From positions 69,150 to 133,149 of the forward strand of contig JADHZB010002074.1 of the NCBI GenBank assembly GCA_015657535.1: 64,000 bases of DNA. Reading direction: 5' to 3'. Below, piece by piece: positions 1 through 11,608 of the stretch. The stretch comes from Nephromyces sp. MM_2019 (Eukaryota > Apicomplexa > Aconoidasida > Nephromycida). The notes under the pieces are model-generated. The model was not told the origin of the DNA, did no database searches, and saw nothing but the letters and a program-made list of their open reading frames with translations. The translations under genes were made by a program, and so were the position numbers. Numbering within the stretch: position 1 is the stretch's first letter; the number at the start of each line of letters is the position of its first letter.

Positions 1-293
1 ATTGTGTGTGTGCGTGTTTTACTTAGTTTTGAAGTAAGGTCTCATGCAGAGCAGTCTGACGGGCACTACATGCCTGCTTTTTATTCAATGTGTGAGTTTT
101 TCAATTTGTATCTTTTGAAGATTTTTGCACTCTAGTTTTTTGTGTAAACACCTATTTCTGTTAAAGTTCTATCCAAAGATATGACTCCAAAAAAGCAGTA
201 TATGTGTGTGTGCTTCTCTCGCTTTTCTATGCTTCATCTCTGATAAATCATGCTCCCAGTATCATCTGCCTCGTATGAACTCTTTTTCTTTAG
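1..293 (+). other. intron of the first gene, upstream exons outside window
   Basis: No exon can be supported before the acceptor ending at 293 (polypyrimidine run followed by TTTAG). A TG run at 3-12 and another near 202-211 are the only dinucleotide repeats of note. The downstream exon at 294 needs two bases from an upstream exon, so the gene starts to the left of the window. Confidence 0.5.
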
Positions 294-3200
294 GTTAAAG
301 TCAGAATTGGAGAAGCGCAGCTCCAAGTTGGAGAATTTGTATGTGGAGAAATGCAGGGAAACCTGTAAACTGGAAAAGTATGAAGATTTAATATGATTCT
401 CTGCATCTGCAGTAATGATTTAGGCAGCACAAACTCCATCGCTCTTGGCTATTTCATACAATCAAAGCTTCTAATCGCTCAATAATTGCCTGCGTTTTTG
501 CTAATTGAAAGAAAGAATATGCTTCCGGTGATTTACTGATTGCTTTTGATGCGACCAAACCTGTTAAAATTGCTGCTGTTCCTACTCCTGTTTAACCAGA
601 GAAAATATCATTTTTTCTTCTGCTAAACTGTATGGTGTGTAACAACTCTCTGAGCACCTGAAAGCGAGTAATTGCAGGCATGGTTATGCATCAAAATATA
701 GGCTTTTATGGTTTTATGATGATGTTTCTTTCTCATTGCTAAATTCAGAGGTACTCGCTTCGCATAAAGCGTTATTGTAGCCTGCTGATGCTATTTTAGG
801 AGCAATTGAATATATTATTCCTGAAGGAAAGCGAATTTCAGTTGAAGAAGCAGATTTTATGATGTACTGAAAATCCGATATAAAGTTTATTGACTGTGTG
901 TGTTAATTTAGGAGTAATTAGAATAACACTCTTCATGCGTGTCTATGATATATTATATAGTTGAAGTATTGCTTCCTTTTTGTTATTGATTTACGCAGAG
1001 TTTTCCTGAATAATACTTCTTCAGAAGCAGTGCTTTTTTCTACGCGAAGTTTTATCAATTTGCTGAAGGATAGCTAGATTCGCTATATAATTGACTGTTA
1101 AGAAATTTGTTTATTTAGTATAATACCACGTTTATTTTGATGAAAAAAATTTCTGATACATTCTCACTGATACGATGTGTAAAGTGGAAAAATATGATCT
1201 GCTTTTTGGATAAATTCTTGAGTACTTTGTCATATTTAGGAATTTTGTCTTGAATTCACATCATTCAGGCTTTAGTTTAGCATGCTGCAGTGATACCTAT
1301 TGCTGTAAAATTTGTGAGAAAACCAGTTCTTTGCTTTCTTCTGCGTTTTGTTCTTCTTCGCATTCTTCTCATGCTCCTTCTAATGCTTCTTCGCATTCTT
1401 CTTCGCATTCTTCTCTATTTGTTTTATTCATTTGTATAGTAACTCCTTGTTGTTGCTGTTTAACATAGTAATTTGATATTTTGTCGCCTTTTCCGTTATT
1501 TTCTCGTTGAAAATCTACGCTACTATTTTTTCTGATATTAACCACCATTTCTATAATGTAAAATTTAGGTATCTAGTCCAACAGATTGAGCTTTTGCAGA
1601 AGTATGCCAACCAAGGTGATGTTCCTGGTGAAGCTTCGAATGACCGGTGAGACTCTGGTTCTTTTAGTATAGCTAATTTGCTAGTAACGAAAACTTTTAT
1701 TTACTAGTTTTTTAGAGGATTTTCTTGGCTTGCTTATTGATGTTGTGCTCTTCTCTTCCTGCTAGAAAGTGAAGAATATCTCATTTTCTTACATTATCAT
1801 TGCTTCTTTTAATGACACCAGCACTCTCCTGCTGGATTATTGTGATATAATATCATCGTTGAGCGGAGCTTGTCACGCCGTCTCTGGTTTTTTCAGCTTT
1901 AATTCTAGGAATTTTGAAAAAAGAATTCTGCTTTTTATGGCTTGATGGTTGTAGTAGGCTTGCCTTCCTTCTGCTGTTGAGTTTGCAGATTTCCTGCCTT
2001 CGTTCTGCTGTTAGTTCTTTAGTTTCTATCGTATTATTCTCACTTGCTTTACTTTCTTTGCAGCATTTTGTTTTCTGCCTGCTATTTCCAATAAAAGCGA
2101 ATAAGTTGGTATTCCTTGGTTCCTACCATGTTATCTCCTCACTTTATATGTTTTAGAATATATATTACCTCGATTTTTTCCCTTTTCATGCTTGTATATA
2201 TACTTACTTGATTATTTTGCTCTTTAGTTTATAATTCTCTCTCTCTACATATATCTTAACATTATAAATTTTACTAGGCTCTAATACGTTATACATTGAA
2301 ATTTAATTCCATTGTTCTCTATATGCTGAGAATATAGAAATTTTTAGATTTCAGCCTCGGAAATATTTTAATGAGGAATGTATATCAAAAATTCGGAAAA
2401 GCCTATTTAACATAACAGATTGATACAACAAATCACTGTGAATTGAATCTGCACTTTAACTGTTGACTGATTAACACCTATCACTAAAAGAAAAGCAGTA
2501 AACTTATCGATTTCAGTAGAAATAGCAAACTTTAGATGAATAGCATTTCTTCCAAATTCTACTATAGGGCTGTGCATACCTAGGCATATACCAGAATGTT
2601 TATCACTACATTATCAATATTTTAATTTTACCTTCAATCTTCCTTATGAAATCGTTATGATTATCTCCTGTAACGATATTAAAACTGAAGAAGAAAGCTT
2701 TCGAATTCGTTTCAAATATATGATTTTCGGAGAGATTTCATCTATTCTTTAAGGGTCGCATCAAAGGCCTCCCCGCAGTAGCTATTTTTACCTTTTTTTA
2801 GTTTCTTTTGCTACGCTTTTTTGTCTTCAAAAAACTTTTTCCTCAAGCTGATACAACCGGGTATATTGCTTCTCACAATAAATTTTTGGTAACTCTTGGT
2901 GGGAAGTAATTGTATCTTTTTCTTCTTCTTATTCATAATCTTCTTAGTCATCTTATCCACCCCCCACTTCTTCCGGAGCTATGTTTTCTGCCCTATATGT
3001 GTGCCGATTCTCCTCCCTAAATTCTTTGCCGGTTGCTGCCTCCAGCAAGCCGACTCTTCCTTTAGGTATTGACATGGAGTCTTGGGCCTTAGATGATGAT
3101 AAAAGGTCTCCTAGCGGCGTGAACTTTTCGGATGCGGATCACTGCTTTATGAGGAAAAAACCTGCTCAACAGCAATCAAACTCGGGCAATGATGTGAGTT

Positions 3201-6200
3201 TGAGAGGATGGGACGCAAAGTTGAGAAATATATCCGCTCGTCAAGCTGGTAATTCCCAACCTTCAGATGGTAGCGGCTTGAAGGAACCAAAGGCAATGTT
3301 TAGTACTGTTTTTTCGAGTAGTAATGAAGCTACTAGCACTGATAGTGCACACGCCACAGTCCAACCAACTGCTACGGGTTCTAACCATGATGTTAAGGCA
3401 ACTGGCAGTACCTCTAATGAGGGCCTAAATCTAAATCAGAGTGGGGGTACTGCTTCAATGCCTGCTAGCAGCAAGAAGAAATCTTATGATGCTATTGCTA
3501 ATAAAGTAGATGAGGTTTCTTCCAGTGATTCATCCTCAACGAAGCGTAGTGTTCGTAGCTTGCTGAAGGAGCAGCGGGTGAAAGGTAACTGGTTTTCTAC
3601 ATTTATGAAGAATGCAAACGGTAATGCTAGTGGGAGCCTCTCATCCGCTGCTGCTAGCTCTGTTAAAACTTCTCTGAGGTCTCATACAAGATCAACATCT
3701 AAACAAGGGCGCGATTTAGAAGATAGCTTTCCCACTCGCTCCAGTAGCGTGAACAGCTCTTCAAGCTTGAGTGCGTTGCCTGTACCCACGAAAAATTTGA
3801 ACCCCATTGACAGCAAACAGCGTAAAGTGGAGCAAGAAGCTGCAAAAAAATCTTCTTACTCACTTAACATAGTGGATAGTGATTCCGACTCCGAGATAGT
3901 GTCTGCTAAAGCTGCAGCGACTTCAAGAATTTTTAAGAGGATGAGGCTGAGCACATCGAGCTCTGACGACTCAGAGGATATAGAGTTCCTAGCGGTTCCC
4001 CCTTCCCCGCAATCAGCTTTTGCATTGAAGCCTCTTCGAGAAAGATTGAAGAGAAACTCTGGAGGTTTAAGTTCTCAATTTGGAGATGCGGAAGCCTCAG
4101 GTATTTCTCCTCCTTCGAGCTCCTCGGTTCACCCGCCTGCTGAGAGAATATTTAATCATCTTCCTAACTCCCGCAAAAGCACCAGTAGTAGGTTGTCACC
4201 GGCGCATTCAGGTTTTAGTCAACCACATAAACTTAATAGTGGCGAAAACGTTGCAAAAGGTAAATTTAGAAATTGTGATGCAAGCGGTTCAGTAGATGAT
4301 ACAGAAAAGTGCCATAGTAGAAGCATTTTCTCTGAAAACCTTAGTGGCAGAATCCTTTCAGCTTCGGCAGCAGGCAGCAGATTCTCACAGCCTTCTACCC
4401 CTAACTTTAGGAGTAATTTAAATACTTCTACTAGGCAAGGTAGTCAGTTAAATCTCTCAGATATATGGTTGAAAGCACCCGTGTTCGATCAGATGGACCA
4501 AGCCGCTAAGCATGAGGGACCTACCGCTTCTCTCTCAAGTAGCCCGTACGGCGCGCAGGAAAGTGGGCATGTTGCCGTAGGGTCTGAAGATTTTGAAGGC
4601 CTCCAAGCTGCCACAGAGCTTATCCAACAGCTAAACGATTCAATGGAAGTTCGTGTTACGGGTTTTTTCTAGTAACTGTAGTGGCTTACGTGTGTTGCAA
4701 GGAATAAGGATAGCGCGCTGTATATTTTTAGCACACTGCTTGGGTGCATATTTTCGTTTAGAGACATGATTCTAAAATTTGAAGAATACTGAAACCATGA
4801 AAAACATGCCAAGACCTACTATTGATACATGGATATCAGAGATATATAAAATATGGGCTACTTCAATTTTGTTGCTTAATATATTATACATTATTCGAAG
4901 TTATTGAAGCGGCTTAGGTTGGTTTGTATGTTATTAATACCCTTTTATAACCGATTTTATTGCTTTGGATACTGGAGCTAGACATAATATAAAAAATTAG
5001 GTGATAAACTGTACCAGTGGTGCTTTTTTTGCAGCATTGATAACCCTGATTTTTCTGCACTAGGCTTTGCCACTTAGTGACGGCAATATGGCGCGGCAGC
5101 TTTAAAAGCATAATAATTTTTTTATTCACCAATTCTTATGTTAAGATTAGTAGCTTATTGTATGCTTTCATCAAGTAATTTTTTTTGTTCTCTCGTTAGG
5201 CTTTGGTGGCTTTTTTTCATCTTTTTTTGCGAATTTACTTGCTTTATTGAGAATTTATTGATGTAGGGCTTGTCGATTCACCATCGCTTCTCCGTATATG
5301 TGCTATTTATATGCTTTTACAATGCGAATATATCTATTTTCACACGGCATATTTGATGGGTTCAGTATTACTGTGTCCCTGTGCGTTTGTGTGTCGCTAG
5401 CATGATCATGTGAATTTCCCATATACCCTGCAGCTTATAGCGTTTGTAGCTACGATTTACAAAGATAGAATGCTTGGAAAATTTTATCGTGCTGCGTGAT
5501 GCTGCTGGGTCTTTAATCTACGTAACGTTGGAATTTACTGTATCTACTGTGTGTTTTTTTTTCAGCGCACACTAAATTTGCAGAATCCGGCTGGCGTGGC
5601 CGCTGATAATGGAGGGGTGTTCGCTAGCCAATCCCCGTCTACTACTCAAAGATTTTCTGCAGCACAAAACTCATGTTAGCGTTTTATATGCCGTTGATAT
5701 ACTCATACGCTATTTTGTGTATTGACTGCCTCACCAAGTATTTGATGTGGCCATAAAGGTACTGTTGGTTTATATACGAATCAGGTTACTATCGAATTTA
5801 ATTTAATCTTTCACTTTGCACTGCGGCTTACTTAAATAATCCTTGAAATATTTTGTTTTCTGAACTGATTAAGATATTAGTAGCGATCTTTTGGTTAACT
5901 CTCATCAATTACATTCCACTGCATGTGTTTGCGTTCAGTGCAGACCATGCGGGACCAGAAAGATTTAGACGCTCCAGGTAAATTTGACTCACTTAATAAC
6001 AAGTCTTGCGGGTCTCCTGCGCTTAACGTAGAGAAGACTGCCTCTGATGCAATACTGGCTAGCGCCAGGGTCATGCGAAATTCGCTTGATTTACACTCAA
6101 CGAAACAAGTTTCAGATGCACTTAATGAAATAGAACATAACACAAGTACCACACCTGTGTTCTCGACTGAAAGAGCGCATTCTTTAACCACGAATGATGC

Positions 6201-6759
6201 TTCACATCCAAAGTCGGCGAAAAATTCTTCGGCAGTACAAGGTACCACGGTCTCAACTACAACTTATAAGCCTTCTTCAAACATGGCGAGGATAATTTCA
6301 ACCAAACCAAATAATCAAATCGAAAGTAGCCAAATTAGGGTTGGTGCTCAATATTTTTTGAATAAATCTAAAGTATCTGGGGTCTCTCTGCCAGTGCCTA
6401 ATGAGGAACGCATTCCTACAGTTCAGCCAAACTCTCCTTTGTTGCATGACGTGGTACCACGTAGTGCTTCAGCGGTATCTCAGACCATTGGAAGGAGCAT
6501 CGAGCAATCTGCACCCTCCTCTTCGTCTGTTGTCCCTGCGAGTACAATGAACTCTACATCTTCCATCTTACATAGTGCCTCAACCGCTGCCTCCTCTACC
6601 TGCTCCGCTAGCTCTGCTATGAATGCATCTAATCCTACTGCAAGTAGCGACACAAAGAAACAAACAAGATTCTTGGCTTCTAGGTACTTTTCTCAGACAC
6701 GCGCAACTTCTTCTAAGTTTCTCTATAATTGGTTAGGATTTAATAGTTCTGGCAGCTAG
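294..6759 (+). CDS. long Ser-rich protein with N-terminal coiled coil, 5' end outside window
   Basis: I do not recognise this protein. Proposed exons are 294-377, 1569-1646, 3046-4654, 5566-5674 and 5939-6759, stop TAG at 6759. Phases agree at every junction (2, 2, 0, 1). The first two exons encode a charged heptad-like stretch (ELEKRSSKLENLY, then YLVQQIELLQKYANQ) typical of a coiled coil. Exon 3 (about 536 codons) and exon 5 (272 codons) are rich in Ser, Thr and Asn, hydrophilic and probably disordered, with acidic Ser clusters (DSDSDSEIVS, SSSDDSEDIE) that resemble casein kinase II targets. The C terminus regains aromatic residues (SSKFLYNWLGFNSSGS). No signal peptide or membrane segment is visible. 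The exon 3 donor (GTTACG or GTTCGT six bases earlier) is weak; if unused, exon 3 ends at TAG 4672 and 5939-6759 would be a separate gene. The large open frames are secure; their union is inference. Confidence 0.55.
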
Positions 6760-7212
6760 GAGGATTTATTATTTATAAATCATAATTTTTAAAAGCGCAC
6801 TAGCGTCAAATTCATGGTAAGGCCAGTGTAGGTATCGCCCTGGCTAGCTGTAATATCGTCATCAGGTCAGTTTGGGCATGGTGTATTCATTGCACGCTGT
6901 TCATATAGCACTTGGCAATGCGCACCTGATTTTTTCATCAGTCTAGTTTTCAATCCTTAAGCCGCTTTTAATATGGACATCGCTACCGAAGCACTCTTCC
7001 AGCAGTATGAAAATATGCAATTCTAGTTTTAGTGAAACTCTTCGTCGCTGGGTAGACCCAGGCTTGCAAATATTAAACTTCTAAACAGCGGAAAACATTC
7101 TTACTGACAAGTGTTTTTAGATCTTATTGGATTGCGTTGAAATACCATGCACAATATGCGTATGTGCAGTTTCTCAGATGAATTCATACGCTAGTCCCCA
7201 TTAGCAGAAGGC
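6760..7212. other. intergenic, no gene seen
   Basis: AT-rich sequence between the Ser-rich gene and the next candidate start. I see stop codons in all frames at short intervals and no convincing splice pair. Confidence 0.4.
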
Positions 7213-8940
7213 ATGAACATTGATATGCGCCTTATGTGGATTTCGGTGCTTTTATGTGATTTATTCACATCTATACGCGCGTAGGTATTATGTCTTATTT
7301 TGTGTTTATGCTGATATATTTGCGAAAAAATTCGGAGGTAGAGCTTTTTCGAGCCTGTACTGCCCTCCTTTCCTGTAAGTATTCAGCGTGAATTACGCTG
7401 ATCGTGTTATATTATAATGATGCCTTGTAAATTATTCCTTTCTTTGTGGTATATTTTTGATCATTTCAAACCCTTAAATTATAATCTTATCATGCACCGT
7501 TGGCAAGTCTTATCTGGTCTGTGACTCTGTTGGGTGATATCGGGAAACTCTTACCGTAGTGCGGCTTACCGAAACAATTTTTGTAATTAGTGTTCGAGCT
7601 TTTGAAGCGTAATGCTTTATGAAGCAATGTAGCTTGGGTAGCACTTAATGGTTTTTAATGACTTCTAAGTGGTCCGGAAAGGAAAGAATAAATTCATGAG
7701 CAATTGCCTGAAAATTGACGAGCGGGCAGGTATTTTTGCCGGACTTGCTGCGCTGGTGTCTGTGATGCTGTATTTCATTTGTGCGTAGTTTTAGTAGAGA
7801 TTTGCGCTTTCGCCTATCTGGAGAGCTCCTGGTCTTTTGTTTTGCTGTTTGCACTAGGCAGCAGCGCACGTGACTTCTTATAGCAGCAGCAGTCGTCCAA
7901 ATTTGGACGGCTTTAAGTATGCTAGAGATTAGCAATACCCGGTAAAGTTCAACTTTTTTGTAAATATCAAGACGTTACTGATTAATAGATTTTAAGGCGT
8001 CAAGTAACTTTTTTTGGCATTTTTAGTGTGCCAGAGTCCTGCTTTCTTGACTTGGCATCACCAAACTTGTCCATCCAATGAAGGTGAGAAACTTAATTTG
8101 GTACTTTCTGTTGTGTAGTACTATCACTGCTATCCTAAATTTTATTTTATCTTGATATACGCGGCTCTATATTTGCTGTGAATCTGCATCCTTAACCACT
8201 ATTTTCCCATGCCTGCATTCTATTCTGGTATTCCTGATTTTTGGTTGCTCTGAATTTCTGGAGCTTTTTTTTTCCAAACTGCGTATCTCAGGACGCATTG
8301 GTGCAGTATACATAATCCTGGATGATACGCTACTCTTTCTCGCTGCTAGAATTTATTATGCATTTTGGACTCGCATAGCCACAGCGATATAATTTTGTAG
8401 CCTCAATACTAGAGTCTTATCTGCATGCCTGAAGTGGGTCACCAATTCCTCTTTTTATTTGGAATGTACTAAAAGAATTAGGCACGTAATTTTAAGCAGA
8501 ATGAGAATGTATTTAGTCTTTCTTGTGAGGCCCAGCTTCTAACTTCAGCTGGCTTACCATCTTGTTGTACGCCGCGATATCTATGCTCGAGGAATGGTAT
8601 TGAAGATAATAAAGATGATGCACAGTATTGAGTTCTATTTTTTTTATTGCTTACCGTTTTTTATTGTGAAAGAGCGGTATGACGTTGAGAAACTATTATT
8701 ATGGTACACAACCCGGAACCAATAATTTTTCCCTTCCAGAGATTTTCTTAGCGAAGACCTATTCCTGTGTTTGTTACAACATGGTAGTTATTAAAAAAGA
8801 TATTCTGCAGTTCGTGTACCTACTCGCAGGAATGTGTAAAAAGTGACATGTAGTGTAATCTTATTTAGAGGCCATCATGGTGCCTCTTAAACTTTTCGTG
8901 GCTGATAGTCGGTATATCACTTGTAATGGGTGGCATGTAA
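7213..8940 (+). CDS. candidate Cys-rich secreted or surface protein, 7 small exons
   Basis: Not recognised. A phase-consistent chain is 7213-7280, 7342-7374, 7730-7869, 8027-8083, 8549-8596, 8740-8783 and 8869-8940 (stop TAA). Exon 1 encodes a signal-peptide-like start (MNIDMRLMWISVLLCDLF). Exon 3 contains CRTCCAGVCD and exons 4-6 add further Cys residues. The last exon encodes a hydrophobic end (WCLLNFSWLIVGISLVMGGM) that runs straight to the stop, as in a GPI-attachment signal or tail anchor. The donors after exons 2, 4 and 6 and the acceptors of exons 4-6 are good; the others are weak. An alternative first exon starts at ATG 7696 and is also hydrophobic (ends IFAGLAALVSVMLYFICA, donor at 7785). 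The coding signal in the area is real; the exact chain is uncertain. Confidence 0.3.
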
Positions 8941-10137
8941 TTTTTTGGTATAGATTTCGTTGCATGAGTATGCTCTGTAGCGGGAATACCTCAAAGCGTG
9001 CGGGAATAGTCATGCACAATAAGGAAAAAAGCGAGGATACGTTAGCAGACATGCATAGCTGCTTATTTCATGTTACCTAGGGAGCCGAAGGTCTGCCACA
9101 CAGGTGGCTACACGCGCATCGTTATGTGAACTCATGATACTACGCTGCCCCATATAAACTTCAGGTTCCACCTACATGCACTAAATACTAATTTTTCTCT
9201 TCTGGTGTATTGTAGCAAGGCAAGCGGAATTGACATTTTTTTGATGCACTCACGTTGACATACCGCTAATTTGTTAAATAGAATGTAGCTGTGTATAAAC
9301 AGTACTATGTATGCTTATCTTTTCCCCGCATATTGCTTGATGAGGATGACTTCACAAATTGGCTCGATACTTCGAGCTGTGCTATTTGGGAATAAAGTTT
9401 GATGCCTTTTCAATTGCCAGCCGATGGAGGGTAACAGTTGTGGAGCAGGCCATAAACGGCTACGACTCTGGTTTATACAATAATTGCAGGGAGTTTGGAG
9501 TTGTATTATCTCTGTAATAGAGCGCTATACTCCTCACTCCGTACTATTCTGTGCTTTATAGTTACATTAGAGTACTTCTTAGTTTCTGTGACAATTCGCC
9601 TTATCTGATATTTCAAGTGGTGAAAGAGTTTGCATGGTGCCTATTGTGAGTTTGTCCATAGTTATCCGCGGAAGGAATTCTGTTGCTCGTTGGTATAAAC
9701 CAATAATTACTTATGCTAGATTTGCCGAATTAGCACTTCGCTTAAATTGGAAAGTTGGTTCTCACCGAAGCTGTCTACCCAGCTCGGTAGGTAGCATTTT
9801 TAGCCGCAAAGATATTTTTTGATTCTATTTCACTGGCGCTTATGGCGGGTATCATTCTATTTTTTTACCATTATTCAGGCCACATCAAGCCACTTACTGT
9901 TTTTCTCAATCCTTTTGTAGTTACTTGAGGAAGTTGCTTAACTTACCACGCACTTTAATAATTTGTCAGAGTAGTGGCTTGGTTTTACTGCTTTAGCTAT
10001 CACTAGCTATTTGCAGATATATAAGTATTGTACTGTGCTACGCTTGAACTACTGAGCAATATCGCACTAATTTACCCCAAGTTAGGGTAACTGCATAAAT
10101 TTTTACTAATCTGAGCAATCTACGAAATTAGCGTTAA
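8941..10137 (+). other. unresolved stretch with two exon-like open frames
   Basis: Two plus-strand open stretches look coding but could not be placed in a model. One starts at an acceptor near 9432 and ends at TAA about 9519 (contains VTVVEQAINGYDSGLYNN). The other runs to a stop at 9822 (contains MVPIVSLSIVIRGRNS, then GSHRSCLPSS with a possible donor GTAGGT). The frame of the 8869 exon can also be read on to a stop at 9080 in another phase. I see nothing else here. Confidence 0.25.
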
Positions 10138-11211
10138 ATGGCTTTGTTTTCTTCATTAGAGGGAAGGAAACCCCTTTTCAATTGCTTATACCAATTTTTT
10201 GCGAAGTGGAGTCCACATGACGTAATTGCATAGGAAATAAGTTTTTATTTTGCTCTGTGAGCCGGATATTTGATAAAGGTGAGCCTTACACCTTTAAGAA
10301 AAGCTATGCACTTCTTCATAATCGCCTCAAGGCAGTGCATGCTTCCCTCTCCACTACTGGGCTTAAAAAGAACCATGATGTGCAGAAAATAGGAAAGCAT
10401 TCATTTGGGAAAAAAATTGCTCAAAGGAAAAGCAAAGGTAGCATATGAAAGGTACTGGCGAAAATGAGCCCAGATTTTTGTGATTTTATGGGGAATAACT
10501 AAGCGTTGAATTAGCGCAGCAAGTTCGGTTTTTACTTTAAAAAAAGGAAAGGTAGACTAATAGGCACAAAGAAGGATTAAGAAGCACAGAGAACTCAAAT
10601 AAGATACGCACGTGTTTCTGCGTATTCGAAAAAAAAATCTGGTATTACCTTGTTTGAAATCAAAAGTCAAAATTAATTTTTCCCTTCTTACTCTTGTATG
10701 CCATCCGAAGCAGAGCTACTATGGATTAAAAGTGAAAAACATCGAGGTGCAGTTAATGCAAGCTCAAGCTCATTATCACACGTGTATAACTGCAAAGCGA
10801 ACTCGTGCTGGAAAAAGTTTTTTCGCGCACGGTAGCCAAGGACTCCGTATAAGACGTCTATTATAGCTGTTTTCACTTTTGCATGCTGTACATGATATTT
10901 TTCCACAAAAATCCTTACTACTTTAAAATATCCCACAATCTGCATGTTGTGTCATCGATCTGTTCATAATAAATAAGTGTCAGAACCCCAGATTAAATTT
11001 CTAAGTAAAGCTTTTTTTATATACTGTGTTCGTTATTTCTTATACTTGATCGGCCTACAGTAAGATCGGTTTTGCTGGCAGATCCGCTGAAGTTACTAAA
11101 AACTATGTTGCAGCGTGTAATAGGGATTATCGCTTGAAACTTCTTTTTGAACATTTTCGTCTTAAAACTTATAGTCTGCTTTTGGCTAAGCAAAATTTTT
11201 CATTTTTTTAG
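10138..11211 (+). CDS. small basic orphan protein, 4 exons
   Basis: Not recognised. Proposed exons: 10138-10205, 10262-10437, 10714-10831 and 11061-11211 (stop TAG). Phases 2, 1, 2 agree. The start ATG gives MALFSSLEGRKPLFNCLYQF, moderately hydrophobic and possibly a weak signal peptide. Exon 2 is Lys-rich (KKNHDVQKIGKHSFGKKIAQ). Exon 3 contains NASSSSLSHVYNC, exon 4 ends LLLAKQNFSFF. The acceptors at 10713 and 11060 and the donors at 10438 (GTAGCA) and 10832 (GTAGCC) are plausible; the first donor (GTGGAG) is weak, so the N terminus may be elsewhere. Predicted length about 170 residues. Confidence 0.42.
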
Positions 11212-11608
11212 CTTGCTAATGTATGCTTATAGTTTTAAATGCTCTTCTGTTGCAGGAATACCGATTATTTATATACTAATATTTTTGAAAAATAGGACGA
11301 GAAAGACAAGCCACTGATTCAGCAGCTCAAGAATTTTATTATGTGAGGCCAGCTTCGTTCAGCATGCTAGCGTAATGTTGCATACTCTGTCTACAATGCT
11401 AATTCACTGACTTTTTTTGGTAGTTCTCACGATTTTAAGCGCAATTCTCGCTTCTAATTTTTTTTTCTGTATAATAATGTGAAGAGCCTCTAAATGATAT
11501 GCCATTAAGTTACTCGCCTTTCTGGTTTTGGAAAGAATTCTATTCTTACTTTATGCTCCTATGAATATAGGTGTTTGATGTAACTGCTATCCAGTTATTA
11601 ATACGAGC
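11212..11608 (+). other. short intergenic stretch with one orphan exon-like frame
   Basis: An open stretch from an acceptor near 11295 (contains DEKDKPLIQQLKNF) ends in ATGTGAGG and could be an exon with a GTGAGG donor. It fits neither neighbouring model by phase. Otherwise nothing is seen. Confidence 0.25.
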
